A stretch of DNA of 64,000 nt from Acanthosoma haemorrhoidale (Eukaryota; Arthropoda; Insecta; Hemiptera; Acanthosomatidae), in NCBI GenBank assembly GCA_930367205.1, contig OV884015.1, positions 109,680,509 to 109,744,508 of the forward strand, in the 5' to 3' direction. The notes beneath the pieces are model-generated. The model did not search any database, had not been told where the DNA came from, and worked only from the letters and a program-made list of their open reading frames with translations. Positions 31,436 through 44,140 of the stretch are shown here, piece after piece (the stretch's first letter is position 1; each line of letters opens with the position of its first letter). The translations under genes were made by a program, and so were the position numbers.

Positions 31436-32240
31436 GTATAGAAAAGGTCGATAATTCAATGTATAATTATATAAATGATTGCCATTCTTAACAACCAATT
31501 AAAGTCACCTCTTTCTATCTACTACCAAATTATTCTTATTCCTTTTAAACCTTCCTGTCCTTGACCATTCATTTATGGCGAATACTGAGGGCAACATAAA
31601 TGAAATGGCGGTGGTCGAACTGTGATTGTCATTACGTCGTGTTGACCAAACTAAATATTAGTCATAATATGCTGACCCATGGTAATTTCCATGTTAAACA
31701 ATAAACAAATAAAACAGTTTTCCGAATCGTTAGTGGCTAAATAATTTAATGAAATGAGCGCATGAGTATTTATTAGAACAGCAAACAAAGAAGAGCCATC
31801 GGGCTGATAAGCTCAAAAGCCTGAAACAAATAATGACTTTGATCTTTATAATTCGATTCAAGGGGAAAACTCTAAAATTAATTTGGAAATTGAGAACGAT
31901 CACAATACTAATTCCATTACATATATACCGGCATTTACGAGCTGTGTTTATTTGAATAATAAGATAGTATGTTGATAGAAGACAAACCACCGGAAACTCC
32001 TAAGGGTACCACGATGTTTCAAAAGCCCTGGTGAGTGACTTATACCATTGTTTACAGTGACTATGATTTGATCAATTATGTTCCATAACTCCCCATTACA
32101 TCTTAGCCAGTATTTCGTGAAAATTCTCATTTTAGGGCATGCACCAAAATATTTAAGTTAGTTAAGATAAGTAAGCAGTTAGGTTCATACGCTTCAATGC
32201 CATAACGACTGGGAATTCCCGAAATATTTGTTGTATGCTT
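30991..32240. other. AT-rich spacer including a long (AT)n tract
   Basis: Apart from the dinucleotide tract at 31355-31432, nothing is recognised. Confidence 0.55.
31355..31432. repeat. (AT)n microsatellite
   Basis: Uninterrupted AT dinucleotides for about 78 bases. The open frame over it encodes only Ile-Tyr repeats. Confidence 0.98.
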
Positions 32241-32295
32241 GCAGCCATAACTAATAATCATATATTTGTGGTAATTGTCGATATAGTGTTTGGAA
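32241..32295 (-). repeat. Empty-site paralogue of the LTR insertion at 28480
   Basis: In reverse complement this reads aattccaaacactatatcga...aaatatatgattattagttatggctgc. It matches 28441-28479 joined directly to 29367-29384, with only one copy of the atatg target. It is the unoccupied form of the sequence into which the family-A LTR inserted. Confidence 0.85.
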
Positions 32296-32351
32296 TTAGC
32301 TTAAGTTGTTGTAGTCCGAGAAAGATTTTGCAGTAGTTGTTAGTAAACTTG

Positions 32352-32635
32352 TTGAGAAGTAAAAGAACGCTGACCTGCACCCTTTGCTTGGTGTGCCTTC
32401 GGTGGGTGAGTTCATCCGCCGAAGATACGTCAAGTTTTTTGACTCGTTGCAGCACCTAACCAACCCCGTGTTTAACACTATGACCCCACCACCCCTCCCG
32501 CATCGATGGTTAGTTTTAAGTTTGATCAAAAAGGTGAGCACCATCACCTTTATTAGAGTCAGTTCAGTCCAGTCACGTATTATGTGTATCTTTTTACTTG
32601 TTTATTCCATTATACAATTTTTATAAAAAAACAAA
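32352..32635 (+). mobile_element. Jockey-2 3' end, plus strand
   Basis: This C-terminal ORF2 fragment starts at gttgagaagtaaaagaacgctgac and encodes SVGEFIRRRYVKFFDSL, the Jockey-2 C-terminus. It is followed by a 3' UTR shared with 63765-64000: aaggtgagcaccatcacctttatt, gtccagtcacgta, atgtgtatc, cttgtttattccatta. A perfect 8-bp stem (aaaggtga 32530-32537 / tcaccttt 32544-32551) lies in the UTR. The end is near an A-rich stretch at 32625-32636. No target-site duplication is identified. Confidence 0.78.
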
Positions 32636-32639
32636 ACCT

Positions 32640-33695
32640 GTATATAATGTAACGACGCTTCAGGAAATACAAAAAATAATTTGTAAATAGATTCGCCTGA
32701 GGATCTATAATTATTTGTAAATTTAACGGGCTATGAAGAAAAAAAAAATTCTATTTTTCTAAATAAATGCTTTCCATTGATCAACTAGAACTAATTGACA
32801 CAAACAATAAATCAATCCAATATGAATCAATTGTATTCTTGTTATAACTTTAGCCCGATGCAATGCGCTCAGAATTTGATAGAGTATTCAAATCTAGTAA
32901 TTTTGAATAATAAAATTCAATTTAGTTTAAAAAAATATTTTAATTATTTGACGAGACGTGAATCTCCCGGTAAGGAAGGTGAACAGATATATGTATAGAT
33001 AGATACATTTAGATACATTGGATATATTTTGTTGGATTACGTATATATATCGTTATTTCATTAGTAACCAAAATTAAAGAATTTTTTAGGATTTAGTTTT
33101 GAACTAGCGTCAGCATCAGGGCTTTAATGGGAATATTACATCAATGGCCTAACTGAAAATCAAACAGTATCGAGTTAGCTACTCTACAATCGATATCGGT
33201 TCATCGATATATTGCCAGTTCGGCAATAGCCTGTCAGCTGGACTTGGATTAGCCAATCCCTATGGTAACTAGATAGCTCAATGACACGCTGGCTTGGCCT
33301 ATATCGAACATGGTCGACCTTGCTGTAATTATTATTTTTATTTATTTGTTCCTAATTATATTAATTTCATATTTGAATACATCGCTGGAGCCTTCCAGGC
33401 TCTTCACATTTGTAATGATTCATATATTTTCTTAGTTCACTTCTACTCGTTCGTGATTTTTGTTTCAATATTTTGTCTTTGGTTCAGCGGCGGTTCTTGT
33501 ACATAGACAATTTATTTTGAGCAAGCTATTTTGTTATTCCTAGAGGACCATGTCCTCTAATAAAGCGATTTTGTTTCATTTATTACTGTCATCAAAATCA
33601 TATATTTTTATAAGTAGCACAAAACGTTTTTTTAATGAATAATTGATAATCATATATACTCGAATTACATATTATATATCACAGTAAGCTATATC
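32640..33695. other. AT-rich spacer with a stem-loop before AATAAA
   Basis: A frame at 33294-33506 is hydrophobic and unrecognised. The section 33150-33590 ends in a small hairpin plus aataaa, like a 3' processing region, and could be the 3' end of an unknown element. Confidence 0.4.
33542..33564 (+). terminator. Hairpin followed by polyadenylation signal
   Basis: A perfect 7-bp stem agaggac / gtcctct with a three-base loop is followed at once by aataaa (33559-33564). It may be the 3' end signal of an unknown transposon or transcript. No upstream gene is recognised. Confidence 0.35.
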
Positions 33696-34002
33696 TGTAA
33701 GGAAATTATTCTCTCTTTAATTTGAATATGCGAATTTGCCGCGCTGCTTCTACTGGTCCCCGCCAGATGGAGCTATCATCAATATTCTAAAAAGTGAGAT
33801 GATATAGAGAAGATTATATTATGTAACAAAAGTTGTGAATAGAGAAGTGATAGTTATAAACTGTTATAGTCGTTTCTTTGTTTACAGGTAGGATTGTGTA
33901 AATAATGTGAATAATTCTTATAATATAAAATGTAGAGAATAAAATTGCTTACAGAGAAACTGATTTCAGTTTATTCACCCCACCTTCAATAATGGTCTTA
34001 GA
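33696..34002 (+). mobile_element. Family-C LTR-like repeat, plus strand
   Basis: The second copy of the repeat at 17785-18103, in opposite orientation. It reads tgtaaggaaatt... tttgccgcgctgcttctact... agatggagctatc... to ggtcttaga. The combined splice-like motif tttgtttacag|gtagg lies at 33887/33888, at the same place as in the other copy. It is flanked by tatat-like sequence on both sides. An aataaa near 33938 would suit an LTR. Confidence 0.65.
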
Positions 34003-36698
34003 TATATTTGAGAAGTGGCTTAAAACCTAACGATTTTCAGGGTTCTTCTAAGCTTTAAAAAGGTTTTTCTTTGCCTGAAAATAAGGTTTCACGACTCCGA
34101 AGGTAATATATATTTCTGCCATTGTAGTCCTGTGTAAAAATTTCCTCGAATTGCTACGAAACGATCCTGTTTTGAAGTCGCTATAAATTAGCAGCCATTG
34201 GATCAGGCGGGACACTCCTGGAGTAAGGGAGTGAAGGAGCAAGGGGGTTAAAACCAAGGGAAGGTCGACCGCTGATTTTATCTCGCCAGACGCCGCCAAG
34301 ACTGAGCAGTTCGGTTTCTCCGAGCTCGGATGTTGTTAGTGGCTTTCTGTTATTGGACAGTTAACTTTATGCCCTTAAGCCCTATTAGACCAGGAGCCGA
34401 TCCCGTCCAGGATAAGGGAAACATAAGGTTCTGGATAGTTTACGAGAGAATCCAGCCATACAAGAACAAGTTATGTTTAGACTGACACTCTATCCCTCAC
34501 GGTATATGTTATATGATGAGTAATATTGGATTGTCTTGAAAACATTGAAGAAACTTAATTGAGTAGAGATTACTACAAGAAAAAAAAAGAGGGTGGAAGT
34601 ATGCTAGGATAAAAGAAAAAATAAATTAATAAACAATTACTGAACTTCTTATTTATAATTATTACACTAACAACTGGCTACGCTATGTAACAAGAAAGAT
34701 CATTTATTGTACTTATGCGCCCATATTTATTTATAGAAAGATTTAGTAGCAAATAAAGCGACTAGATAAATTTTATTATACAAACTTTATCACAATTAAA
34801 TGATGATAAAAGTCTTATCAACATAACCGCTATTAAAACAAGGATGGTAATAAAACCTTCACTAATAAATTACAACCAGGCTATAAATTATTATTTTATT
34901 TTCAAATATATGCTAACTTATGTTTTATTTTTGGTTCTTTGATTAGTTTATGCTTGCAATAGCAGATAGTCAATCTTGTTTTTTTACATTTAGACCCTAA
35001 CTTGCTGATATATCTGTTTCGATTTTCTTAAAGCAATACTTTATTTTTTCATCGGTTACCTGTTGAAACGTGTATTGAAAAGGAGGATCTAAACATATTT
35101 TTCAATGAGTAGACTAAAACGAATATAAAATCACGTATTTAACACATTCCAAGTTACGTTTTAATTCATTTGGACGAAATGAAAGATCTCTAAATTTTAT
35201 CCATTACCGTTCTCGTTTCACTTTCCAAAAATAAAATTTGGTGTTTAGACATAGTGCATTGGTTTATCCAAATACATGCATAGTACTTTGAAACTAAGAG
35301 CATCATTATGAATTATAATATTAGATTCCTTAATTAATATTATCTCTTTAGTTTCCTTAACAACACCCTGTGGAAATAGCTTGCTTTGATATTTTAATCT
35401 TTGTATTTCATTCCCGAACGTATCAACATGATACAACTGAAAATTATTGATGAAACAATTATTATTGGTATTTAATCCTTACAAATGAATTTAACCATTT
35501 TCTTAGTTTATGATTCCTTGAGTAGTTTTTGTGTACCGTAGCAGAGGCTTTACATATTGTATTTATTCTGTATTAAGATGAGATAACATACTATCTCTAA
35601 TACTCAGCTATTTGATAGCTTCCACACACAGGGGTCTAGAAAAATCAGTGTCAGGTCACGAGGTAAGCAGCCTGCCAGCCTGCAGACTTTTGTCTAGAAC
35701 AGCCCCAGAGGTGAAGCGATTTTCTCGTGAGATGCGTCCAGTCGACCAGCTCCGAATTTTTCAGGCTAGTCGCTGTTCTCATCACCCTGGGGGGGGGGGT
35801 ATGTCTGAAATCTCCAATTAGGAAACCCCACCTACCTATTCGAGATTACCAAGACAGTATACTTGCAATAAGTAACCTCACGCTCTCATTATTGTATCTC
35901 CTTGCACAGAAAAGTGCTTCAGACGGTGACTACTAAACTTTCTGGACTTAATATTTTGAACAAATACAATTTTTAAACATTTTTGCCTCATAGCCTAAAT
36001 TTGTCAGCTTTGAGGCTGTAAATTTCTTTCTTTGAAGATCTTTTTTACTTTTCTTGGTCATTTTTACCGGCAAATATTTTACAGGCATGAGGAAAATCAA
36101 GCTTCAGTTTCCAAAGCCTTCAGTCCAGTCGCAGTGTTAAAGACAAATTATTTATTCAAAAGGTGTATTTGCCAGATAAACTCTATAACACGCACTGAAA
36201 TAGCATTACATAAGGCCAACTCCTCACTATAAGGAAAATATCATGGCATAAAATAAAGCTATCTAGCTGATTGCTTCGCATTTAAATGCGATTATATCAG
36301 CATTGTTTTCGTATAATTTTCTATAAGTAAATATTCGTATAAAAATAATTGGAGTAGGTAGGACAAGAAGCGATAAATAAAAACTATTTGTCCCATTAGA
36401 CGAGATAGAGAAGGCTCTACAGAATCGGTTAACTTTTTCCCCGAGCGACTCTACAATGGGATATCGGCTTCAACGGCGAGGGCTGGTCTTATCTGGCCGT
36501 AGCTCGGAGTTCTGTGGCGTAGGCCTGGCTGTTAGTGTGCGCAGATACCGGAGATTTATACAGTCCACTGTACAGCCCTCAGTCTGTGCAGTAGCCAGTC
36601 TTCTTTTATTATCTCTACAGGAACAATCTCATTTAAAAGGATTCTGTTCAGCAGAGAAAAAGATCACATCGGAAATCCCCACTTTTTCAACTGGCAAA
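34003..36698. other. Long spacer, nothing recognised
   Basis: Less AT-rich pockets at 34180-34460, 35600-35830 and 36430-36640 contain short frames on both strands. A 10-base G run is at 35789-35798. None matches a known protein. I see no transposon ends. Confidence 0.45.
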
Positions 36699-37051
36699 TC
36701 GAAAGTTATATAATACTACGAATATTGTAATGCTAATATTATATATAATGCTAAAAGTAGAAGCAAGTTTATCACCTGCCTCGTGATTTCATGGAGGTCA
36801 CTGGTGTTTCCTGTTATTTTTTATGTAAGCGACCACATCCCACCTTATTCCTCTTACTCCCTACTTCCCAGACACTTATCCTTTTCTTATAAATATATGT
36901 CTCAGCTTTAGCCCTGGACCTTCCACCAAGTATGGACTAACGTAACTCTTAATATTTGTATTCCAGTGTTTTGCTTGTACTTCATAATAAAGCTTTTCTT
37001 CTTTTTATTTTAAAAGACTCTCCTCTACAAAGATTATTTAACTGAAGATTC
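36699..37051 (+). mobile_element. Family-B LTR-like repeat, plus strand
   Basis: Starts tcgaaagttatataat and includes ctgcctcgtgatttcatggaggtcac and cttgtacttcataataaagcttttc. It ends agattatttaactgaagattca. It matches the copy at 41594-41949 over its full length. Confidence 0.7.
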
Positions 37052-38158
37052 AATGGGTTACCACTTTTATAGAATAAAATTCTTACATCAAAACAAAAAA
37101 TGTAAACAGCTACAAAAATTACTTAAAAAAAACAAATCTTAAATCAGCTAGAAATACATTTAGAACACAACTTTTTTCACAATATTTCAACAGTTCAAAA
37201 AAACATTTACAGGTCTATCTTGAATTAATTGAATTAAATGCCGGCAACCAGCATGTACCAGCACCAGCACTTTTCACCCTATCTGTAGCCAAAACTTTGC
37301 AGTTTTTGATTAGCTCGTAAATAAATTACTTTCTATCCCTCTCGAGTCTCGAAAATTACAACAAAAAAAAACCTCTCCGTAATTATGCGAAACATAATAT
37401 CCACTTAATCTTCACGATAATCAGCATAAAACAGGTAATACAAAAAAAAATAAGACCTAACATTATTAAAAATGATATAAGAAACATAAAATATATCTGT
37501 TGTATTGTTGATTGGAGCTTTGAAGATTGGCAATTTAATGTTGGCAGACCAATACCTCAAGAATATATTTTTTCAGTACAACTTTTTACTCTCGGTTATT
37601 TCCGTCTTGCTTTGAGGCGTGTTGGTTTAGTCCTCCGCTACAAAGACAGCAGTAGATAAATTAAGACATCTCCGGTAAAGTTATAATGGTTTTTTAAAAA
37701 GTCTCAGTTAGGATAAAAACAAAGCCAGCGGTCAAGCTCCGGTCAAGTGCTCTTCCGATCGCACTCCTTTGACTGGTGACATACTTGTTAGATAAGTGCA
37801 TTCGCAGAGATTCCACAAGTTCCAGGTTCCCTTTGTTTTTTTCCCCTGACTCGTATTTTTTGTCTACTTCTCACATACCAGAGGCCATTAGTCCCTCTTA
37901 GTCTCTTGATTCCAGCCAGGTACTGGAGTGAATAGAGGCATGTGAGAGTCTTCATACATGCCTGTCCTCAGAAACCCTCCACTAGATACAAAATTTCCCG
38001 GGGTTTCAAGCTCTTTTCATTTCAAGCTACTGGAGTAGAGTAAAATAAAATAAAAAAACCCAAAACTCCTTTCATTATTGATTACCGAGCCGGAAGGTCC
38101 AGTACGCTTTCAGCCTTTGTCAAAATATAATGTTGTGGATCAAATCAAAATTTTCAAT
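37052..38158. other. AT-rich spacer containing an adapter-like 14-mer
   Basis: No coding or mobile feature is recognised. A 14-base match to a common sequencing adapter end lies at 37747-37760. Confidence 0.45.
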
Positions 38159-38220
38159 CAGTTAAATAATCTTTGTAGAGGAGAGTCTTTTTAAAGAAAA
38201 GAAAGAAAAGCTTTATTATG
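38159..38220 (-). mobile_element. Family-B fragment, minus strand
   Basis: Only the last 62 bases of the family in element sense (cagttaaataatctttgtagag... ctttattatg on the plus strand), ending abruptly at the polyadenylation-like signal. Confidence 0.7.
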
Positions 38221-38433
38221 GTACTTTCGCTACTTTTTACGTGAGTTTGTTAGTTAAATATATTCAATATACTACCGTCAACTTTTCAACTGTTAATAAG
38301 TTAATGTTTTAGTGCCGTTTTTCACATTTAATAGGGAGTCTTTGATATCTATTCAAATTTAAGTACTTACATACTATAAAAATATGTTATATTATGAATG
38401 ATAATTATGATCGAGCAATTAACTAAGCAATTA

Positions 38434-38795
38434 ATTAAATAATCTTTGTATAGAAGAGACTTTTAAAAGAAAAGAAAGCTTTATTATGAAGTACAAGCAA
38501 AATACTTGTATATACAAATATTGAGAGTTACTTCACTACATACTGGGTGGAATGTCTAGGCACAAGTGGGGTCTGGGGCTAAAGCTGAGACATATATGTA
38601 TAAGAAAAGGGTGAGTTTCTGGGAATAGGGAGTAAGAGAAGTAAGGAGGGTTGCTTACTTAAAAATAACAGGAGCCATCAGTGACTTCCATAAAGTCACA
38701 AGGCAGGTATGCAGTTCTGCTCAAGCCCCTTCTACTTGTGCTTAGCAAGATTATAAATATTGTATATAAAGCAAGCATTATAAAACTATCGACCA
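38434..38795 (-). mobile_element. Family-B LTR-like repeat, minus strand
   Basis: A full-length copy. On the minus strand it begins TGGTCGATAGTTTTATAATGC and passes gaaggggcttgagcagaac and gactttatggaagtcac, then ends at agattatttaa. It defines the TG start of the family better than the other copies. Confidence 0.7.
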
Positions 38796-39527
38796 GTATA
38801 TTGGAGTTGAGATCAATAAATTGACATATTTCCCCGACCTGATTAAGAGTAAAATGCCTTTAATGGCCGTTGTGTTGAACTGTTTGATGTCTGGATTCTA
38901 CAGCTGCCTTGGTTTACTTCAATACGTACACATTTTCTTTAGATCTACCTCCTCACTCTTTATTTTCGCTCCAGTTATTATTTTCTTTTGACGAGGGAAA
39001 GCGTGGGATCGTGGAAAGAGAATAAGAACAATGTTGCATAACATTTTCACATTTTTTTTAAAAGATAATTGGGCGGGGATATCAAACAGTAGGTATATTA
39101 AATTTCCCCTGTCATTCATATTTTATAACAAGATGTCTGCTATTTGATAAAATGTTAAAATGAAATTTAAAATAGTTGAGGAGCATGCGAGATAAAATCA
39201 TTTAAAAACAAATGGTTTCCAGAACAGAGTAAATTAATATCAAACAAAGTAGAAATAAATAAAAAACTTAACTGATTGTTTTATTAGAAAATATTTAATT
39301 TACAAAATGCAAATGAAAAAATCTAAATGGAAACTAAGATGACTAAAATACAAATGGCTAACAAAAAAAAAAAACTAAATCCTTAATAAAATAAAAAATT
39401 GTGAAATGAAAAAGGAATCTCCACCAAGAAGCTTTTAATATACTATACCTAACTCAAAATGCATTGCACATAGACCACACATGAACAGCAGTTGCAATTT
39501 TACAATTACAGGTGAAAAATTCATTGT
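38796..39527. other. AT-rich spacer, nothing recognised
   Basis: No feature can be supported here. Confidence 0.55.
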
Positions 39528-39538
39528 ACAGAGCCTAA

Positions 39539-39818
39539 TATTTGTAACTTCTTTATTGCGCTAAAATTAAAATCTGCCTTATTAGGCAATAAGTAATCGC
39601 GATAAATGCTCTCATTCATACCATATTTACAATTCATCATTCATACAATATTTACAGACATCCCTTGTCCCTCCCAAATCCACATTGTCAACTCCCTAGT
39701 ATACGAAAGAGGAAGTGGAGGCTTGAAAGAGTCCTCCACGCTCCTCGGTCAGCCGCGTCACCGGATACGAGCCAGTGGGGGCTGACCAAGAGCGCGAGAG
39801 CCACAGACGCTCAGGTGC
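39539..39818 (-). mobile_element. Jockey-1 3' UTR insertion, minus strand, near-perfect TSD
   Basis: Jockey-1 3' UTR only, from the polyadenylation end (gtaacttctttattgcgc) to gccacagacgctcaggtgc. It is flanked by acagagcctaa (39528-39538) and acagagtctaa (39819-39829), an 11-base duplication with one mismatch. No poly(T) head remains. Confidence 0.78.
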
Positions 39819-40072
39819 ACAGAGTCTAAAAGTTACAAACAGGATAGTTTCAGGTCTGATCCAAATGAAATACTTTTTGGTATATGGTGGTGTATTGGGG
39901 TGTAAAAAAATTTTTAGAAAATCTAAAAAGATCTTAAAGTATTAAAATGGCACTAATACTATATCTATAGAAATGTAGTATTCAGGTAATATATAAGCCA
40001 GCTCGCATGTTATTCACATATTTATTTACAACATATTCATGTGTGAATTAAAAAAAAAAATGCCAACACTGC

Positions 40073-40899
40073 TGTCGGGTCGTCCCGAGGGAGGTGCCTA
40101 GTTACCCTAGCCTTGATGACGAAGTGAGGGTTGATTAGGCTATGACCTGGACAATTGTTTCATGACGGTCTTACTATCTGACTCCATGTTCAATAGGTAT
40201 GTGCCCCGACAATGCACTATTCAGGAGAAGAGGGTAGGTAGTGTAGGTAGTTTATGTGGTCTTGGAATGACCACGAATTCACACTCGGTATCTGAGGGTA
40301 GGCGAAATCCGTCCGGATCCCAAATGCGAGTGTGAACCGGAGAGAGGGAGACTAGATTGCCGTGGGAGACACTACTTGGTAAATTTGCAGAGCCACGACA
40401 ACCGTTGTCCGCGAGGGAGAGGTCTCTCCCAAGGAGCTGCTAGTTTTAGCGAGGCAAAGGCGGTGAATCCCACTAGAAGAGTGTGGGGTCTGACAAGGCC
40501 GGACTAAATCATAGCGAGTTTAGGAAGAGAGATTCAGAGGTTTTAATAAATGAGAAGGCCAAGTTCTTGAACATCAGTGCAGCCGCAAGTAATCAGTTAG
40601 CAAGTCGTCAGGAGAATGATTTACAGCCTGAGATCTGCCCCTATTTATAGTTAGTGGTGGGTTGTTAGGCCCAATCATCTTCCTCGTTATTGTATCCAAT
40701 GAGACCCCAGTATGCGGTGTACCCCTGATGTGGGTAGCGGGTTCCCAGCTCCTATAACTAATAGACTTGCAGCTGCGCTTTTTATTGTTTACAACATTTA
40801 CAATGACTTATTTGTTATTTACATTTGTTTAAATTAATTTACAATATATATATAATAGAGTATAGGGGGATTTATTTTATGTAGTTAGCGGTCGCTACA
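40073..40899 (-). mobile_element. Family-A solo LTR (TGTAGCGACC U3 type), minus strand
   Basis: Runs on the minus strand from TGTAGCGACCGCTAACTACATAA (40899) to GACGACCCGACA (40073), 827 bp, with TG...CA ends. The core stem-loop arms (ttcacactcg / cgagtgtgaa) are intact. The 5-base flanks differ (actgc, caagc), so no target-site duplication is visible; recombination between insertions or flank mutation could explain that. Confidence 0.85.
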
Positions 40900-41593
40900 C
40901 AAGCGTTCCTTTGTCTGCATCCATCGAGGCATCTACCAAAGCTTGTCTCTCTGCTGATATAACGAATAAAACCGAAGGGAGAAAAGCTGAGAAATATTCA
41001 ACATTGAAGAGTTGGCTGTCTTTGAAAAAGTTTTTATTCAATTCTAACCGAGAACGCTTACAATGTATATTCGAGTTTCATAGAGAAAGGAAATTCTCCG
41101 AAGGGCCCAGACTGTCTTTAGACGGAAATAGGATTTAAGTGAGACAGACAGAAGTAAGCTAAAAGAGGCCCTGAATATGTTGGCTTTGCGAAAGCTCGGA
41201 TACGGGCTTTGGGCAGGGAGTACTCCTTTGAAGATTATTCATAACTCAGCGATCCTTGTTATATGGAATTCCTCCCTGTTAGAATATAAGGCATGGCTAA
41301 CTTCAATCATAGGATTTACTGGAGAACCTGCATCTCTCTCTCTCTCTCCCTCTCTCTCTCTCTCTCCCTCTCTCTATCTTATCCATCATTCTACTGCCTT
41401 TGAGCAAAGTATACTTACATATACATTTCCTTAATGCCAAGTAATATACTTCGTTTCTCGTTCTTTTCAGACAAGTCATTTTAAATTATATGATATTGCG
41501 ACGTCTACAATTGTAATTTATTCTCTTTACAATATATCCCGATTCAAATGTATTACTTCCAGACTATGTTTGCTAATAGCACACACACACACA
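40900..41593. other. Spacer with a weak coding-like frame
   Basis: The 75-codon frame 40911-41138 (Lys/Glu/Ser-rich) is open but unrecognised. An imperfect CT-rich tract lies at 41335-41372 and a CA tract at 41579-41592. Confidence 0.35.
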
Positions 41594-41949
41594 TGTCGAA
41601 AGTTATATAATGCTAAGAATATTGTAATCCTAATATTGTATATAAGGCTAAAAGCCCCTTCTAGTGCATACCTCGTGACTTTATGGAAGTCACTGGTGGT
41701 TCTTGTTATTTTTAACTAAGCGACCGCATCCTTCCCAATTCCTGAAACAACCCTTCTCATACACACACATGTCTCAGCTTTAGTTCCAGTTCACACTTGT
41801 CCCTAAACACCCCTTCGACCCAGTATGTAGTATCATAACTCTTAATATTTTTATATACCAGTTTTTTCCTTGTACTTCATAATAAAGCTTTTCATTCATT
41901 TTATTTTAAAATACTCTCCTCAACAAAGATTATTTAACTGAAGATTCCA
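41594..41949 (+). mobile_element. Family-B LTR-like repeat, plus strand
   Basis: Runs from tgtcgaaagttatataatgc to gaagattcca, so TG and CA ends can be drawn (356 bp). Contains ctcgtgactttatggaagtcac and cttcataataaagctttt. No target-site duplication is visible. Confidence 0.7.
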
Positions 41950-44140
41950 TTGATAGCGGAAGAAAGGTAAGCATACATAAATATGAGCACATTTCATATC
42001 AAATTGTCTGAATACTTACAAAATTTGCACACTGAAAACAGTAACCGGAGCGGTGAAAAATGAAAATTTTACATAAAAAGGGGAAAATACTTTAAAATGA
42101 TACTGGAAGCCTGGAGTGAAAATACGATATAATTGCCAGTATTAAAAATGTTGATATTAAAGCTGATAAATCCCAGGCTCTGTGTACTGGCGTGTTTGAT
42201 TCTTGATGTTATAGTGGAGTGATTTTTTTGAAGTTTTACACAAACGGTATTGTAATTAATATAATTTTTATCTTTATAATAGGTACTGTTTATATAATTC
42301 TATTTTAATACTGACATTTTCAATGTTTAATTTTTTCGTGTTGCATAATTGTCAAAGTCTGATGATGGCATACATGTGGAATGTGGAATATATTGATACT
42401 TATATAGATTGGTTAAAAAATAATTTCATGCAAATATCATCACGAAACAGAATTTTTCAAACTCCATAGAAATTGAAGTACAATTTATCTTCACTGCCCA
42501 ATCAATCGCACCGATAAGACACTGATCATTCGCTAGCTAGAAGCACACGTAGAAACACAACTGACCTGGACAACGTACAAATTACGACACACTAATCAAC
42601 AGATATACACGACTGAAAACACTTTAATTACCCATAATTACCGACACCTGTTGTACTCCAAAGTCCGTCAAGACTGCAAACAATGCCGTACTTTGTGTGT
42701 GTATGTACTAAAATAATACTTAAGTGCTTTATGTTTATGTTCATATTTATTTTCACATTTTGTATGACATGTGGGCTTTTTTTTAAGTCAGTCATACTGT
42801 TAGTAACTCTGAAAATTAGTATCAATCGGAAGGACGTGAGTAGATGTTAAATGGTTGATCGTCTGTTACAGTATTTAGGCGTTGGGTAGATTCTTGTTTT
42901 GTAAATATGCGTCAGTTATGTATATTCTTTGTTATCTTGTCAGTAGGTTATTTCTATGTGTTAAGGTTCAAGGGTCTATTTTGTGTTTCATTTCTCATTA
43001 TTTGTAGTTGCTTTTTTCTGACATTTCTTCACGAATTATTCATTTTTCTTGAAAATATCTAAGGATGTTATGTAAACAAAGTAGGTTTTCGGGAGACATG
43101 TAAAGATATTTGGGCTTGCTTGTTTTTCAGATATTCTCGATCTCAATTTGCTCTGGTCTTTCCTTATACAGGATGAAAGCTTGATACAAAGTAAAATATT
43201 TACATTGTCCATATATAATGAACATTGACAACAATATCACAACGAATCGAAGCGCTTACAAACATACATTACGATAGTCTGTATGTTTGTTCAAGGACAA
43301 TTTTACCAACTTTTTCAGCGATTATTCTGAAACAAAGATATACTTGATCTTATTAACGAATTTCTAAATACAAAAAAAAACGATAGATTAAATTTTGAAA
43401 TTTCTTACGAATACATTTCAATCAGAAACATTAACATGACGGACTGATATAATACACAGTACATTGATTACATTAAGTGAAACCCGCACGATAATGTCAC
43501 GAAACCGTACAAGTGCTCAGAAAGCAAGGAGACGAAGCCATCTACAATAAACTGACAGCTTAATAGTTATTTTTAAACTTAAAACTTTTCCTAACTATAA
43601 TAAACTAGCAGACTTTCTTTTTTATAAAGAACCATGAATAATTGTGGAGTCTTCATTTAATTTATAGCCAATTGATGTCATTTTTAATCCCACAGAAAAA
43701 AAAAAATATGTCCTATTATAATATTTTGGATTAAAACTATAACAGTTTTCAGATACAAGGGTAGACGAGATTACATTCCCAATCTCTGTATTATATCAAT
43801 GTACAATAATCAATAATACATAATTCCTATCATACAATTTCATTCCTTTCCGAGTAAGCTCTGATGTATTTGATCAGTATTCATTGGCGAATTTATTGAT
43901 TGAATTTGGCCTGAGTGAAAATATAATAGAAAATACACTTACTACAAACAAAAATATACGAAACCGAATAAAACCCTTTTTTCTTCGTAGTCCGATAATT
44001 TATTTTAAATATGTTTCTGCTATGGACAACGATGTAAACTTTATCAAATATCATTTCGAGAACCATTGGGGAAAAAAAATACACTATTATGAGCATTTTG
44101 GATATGCGGACTGAAACCATTGTAGTAGCCTCACCAAACC
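41950..44140. other. Long AT-rich spacer, nothing recognised
   Basis: Only short frames. No element end or RNA gene is seen. Confidence 0.55.

Noticed and set aside
31255..31491. 78-codon open frame of Ile-Tyr repeats
   Set aside because: It is produced by the (AT)n tract at 31355-31432.
35632..35662. 31-base microexon between ccacacacag and gtaagc
   Set aside because: The acceptor lacks a good pyrimidine tract, and such short matches to splice consensus are expected by chance.
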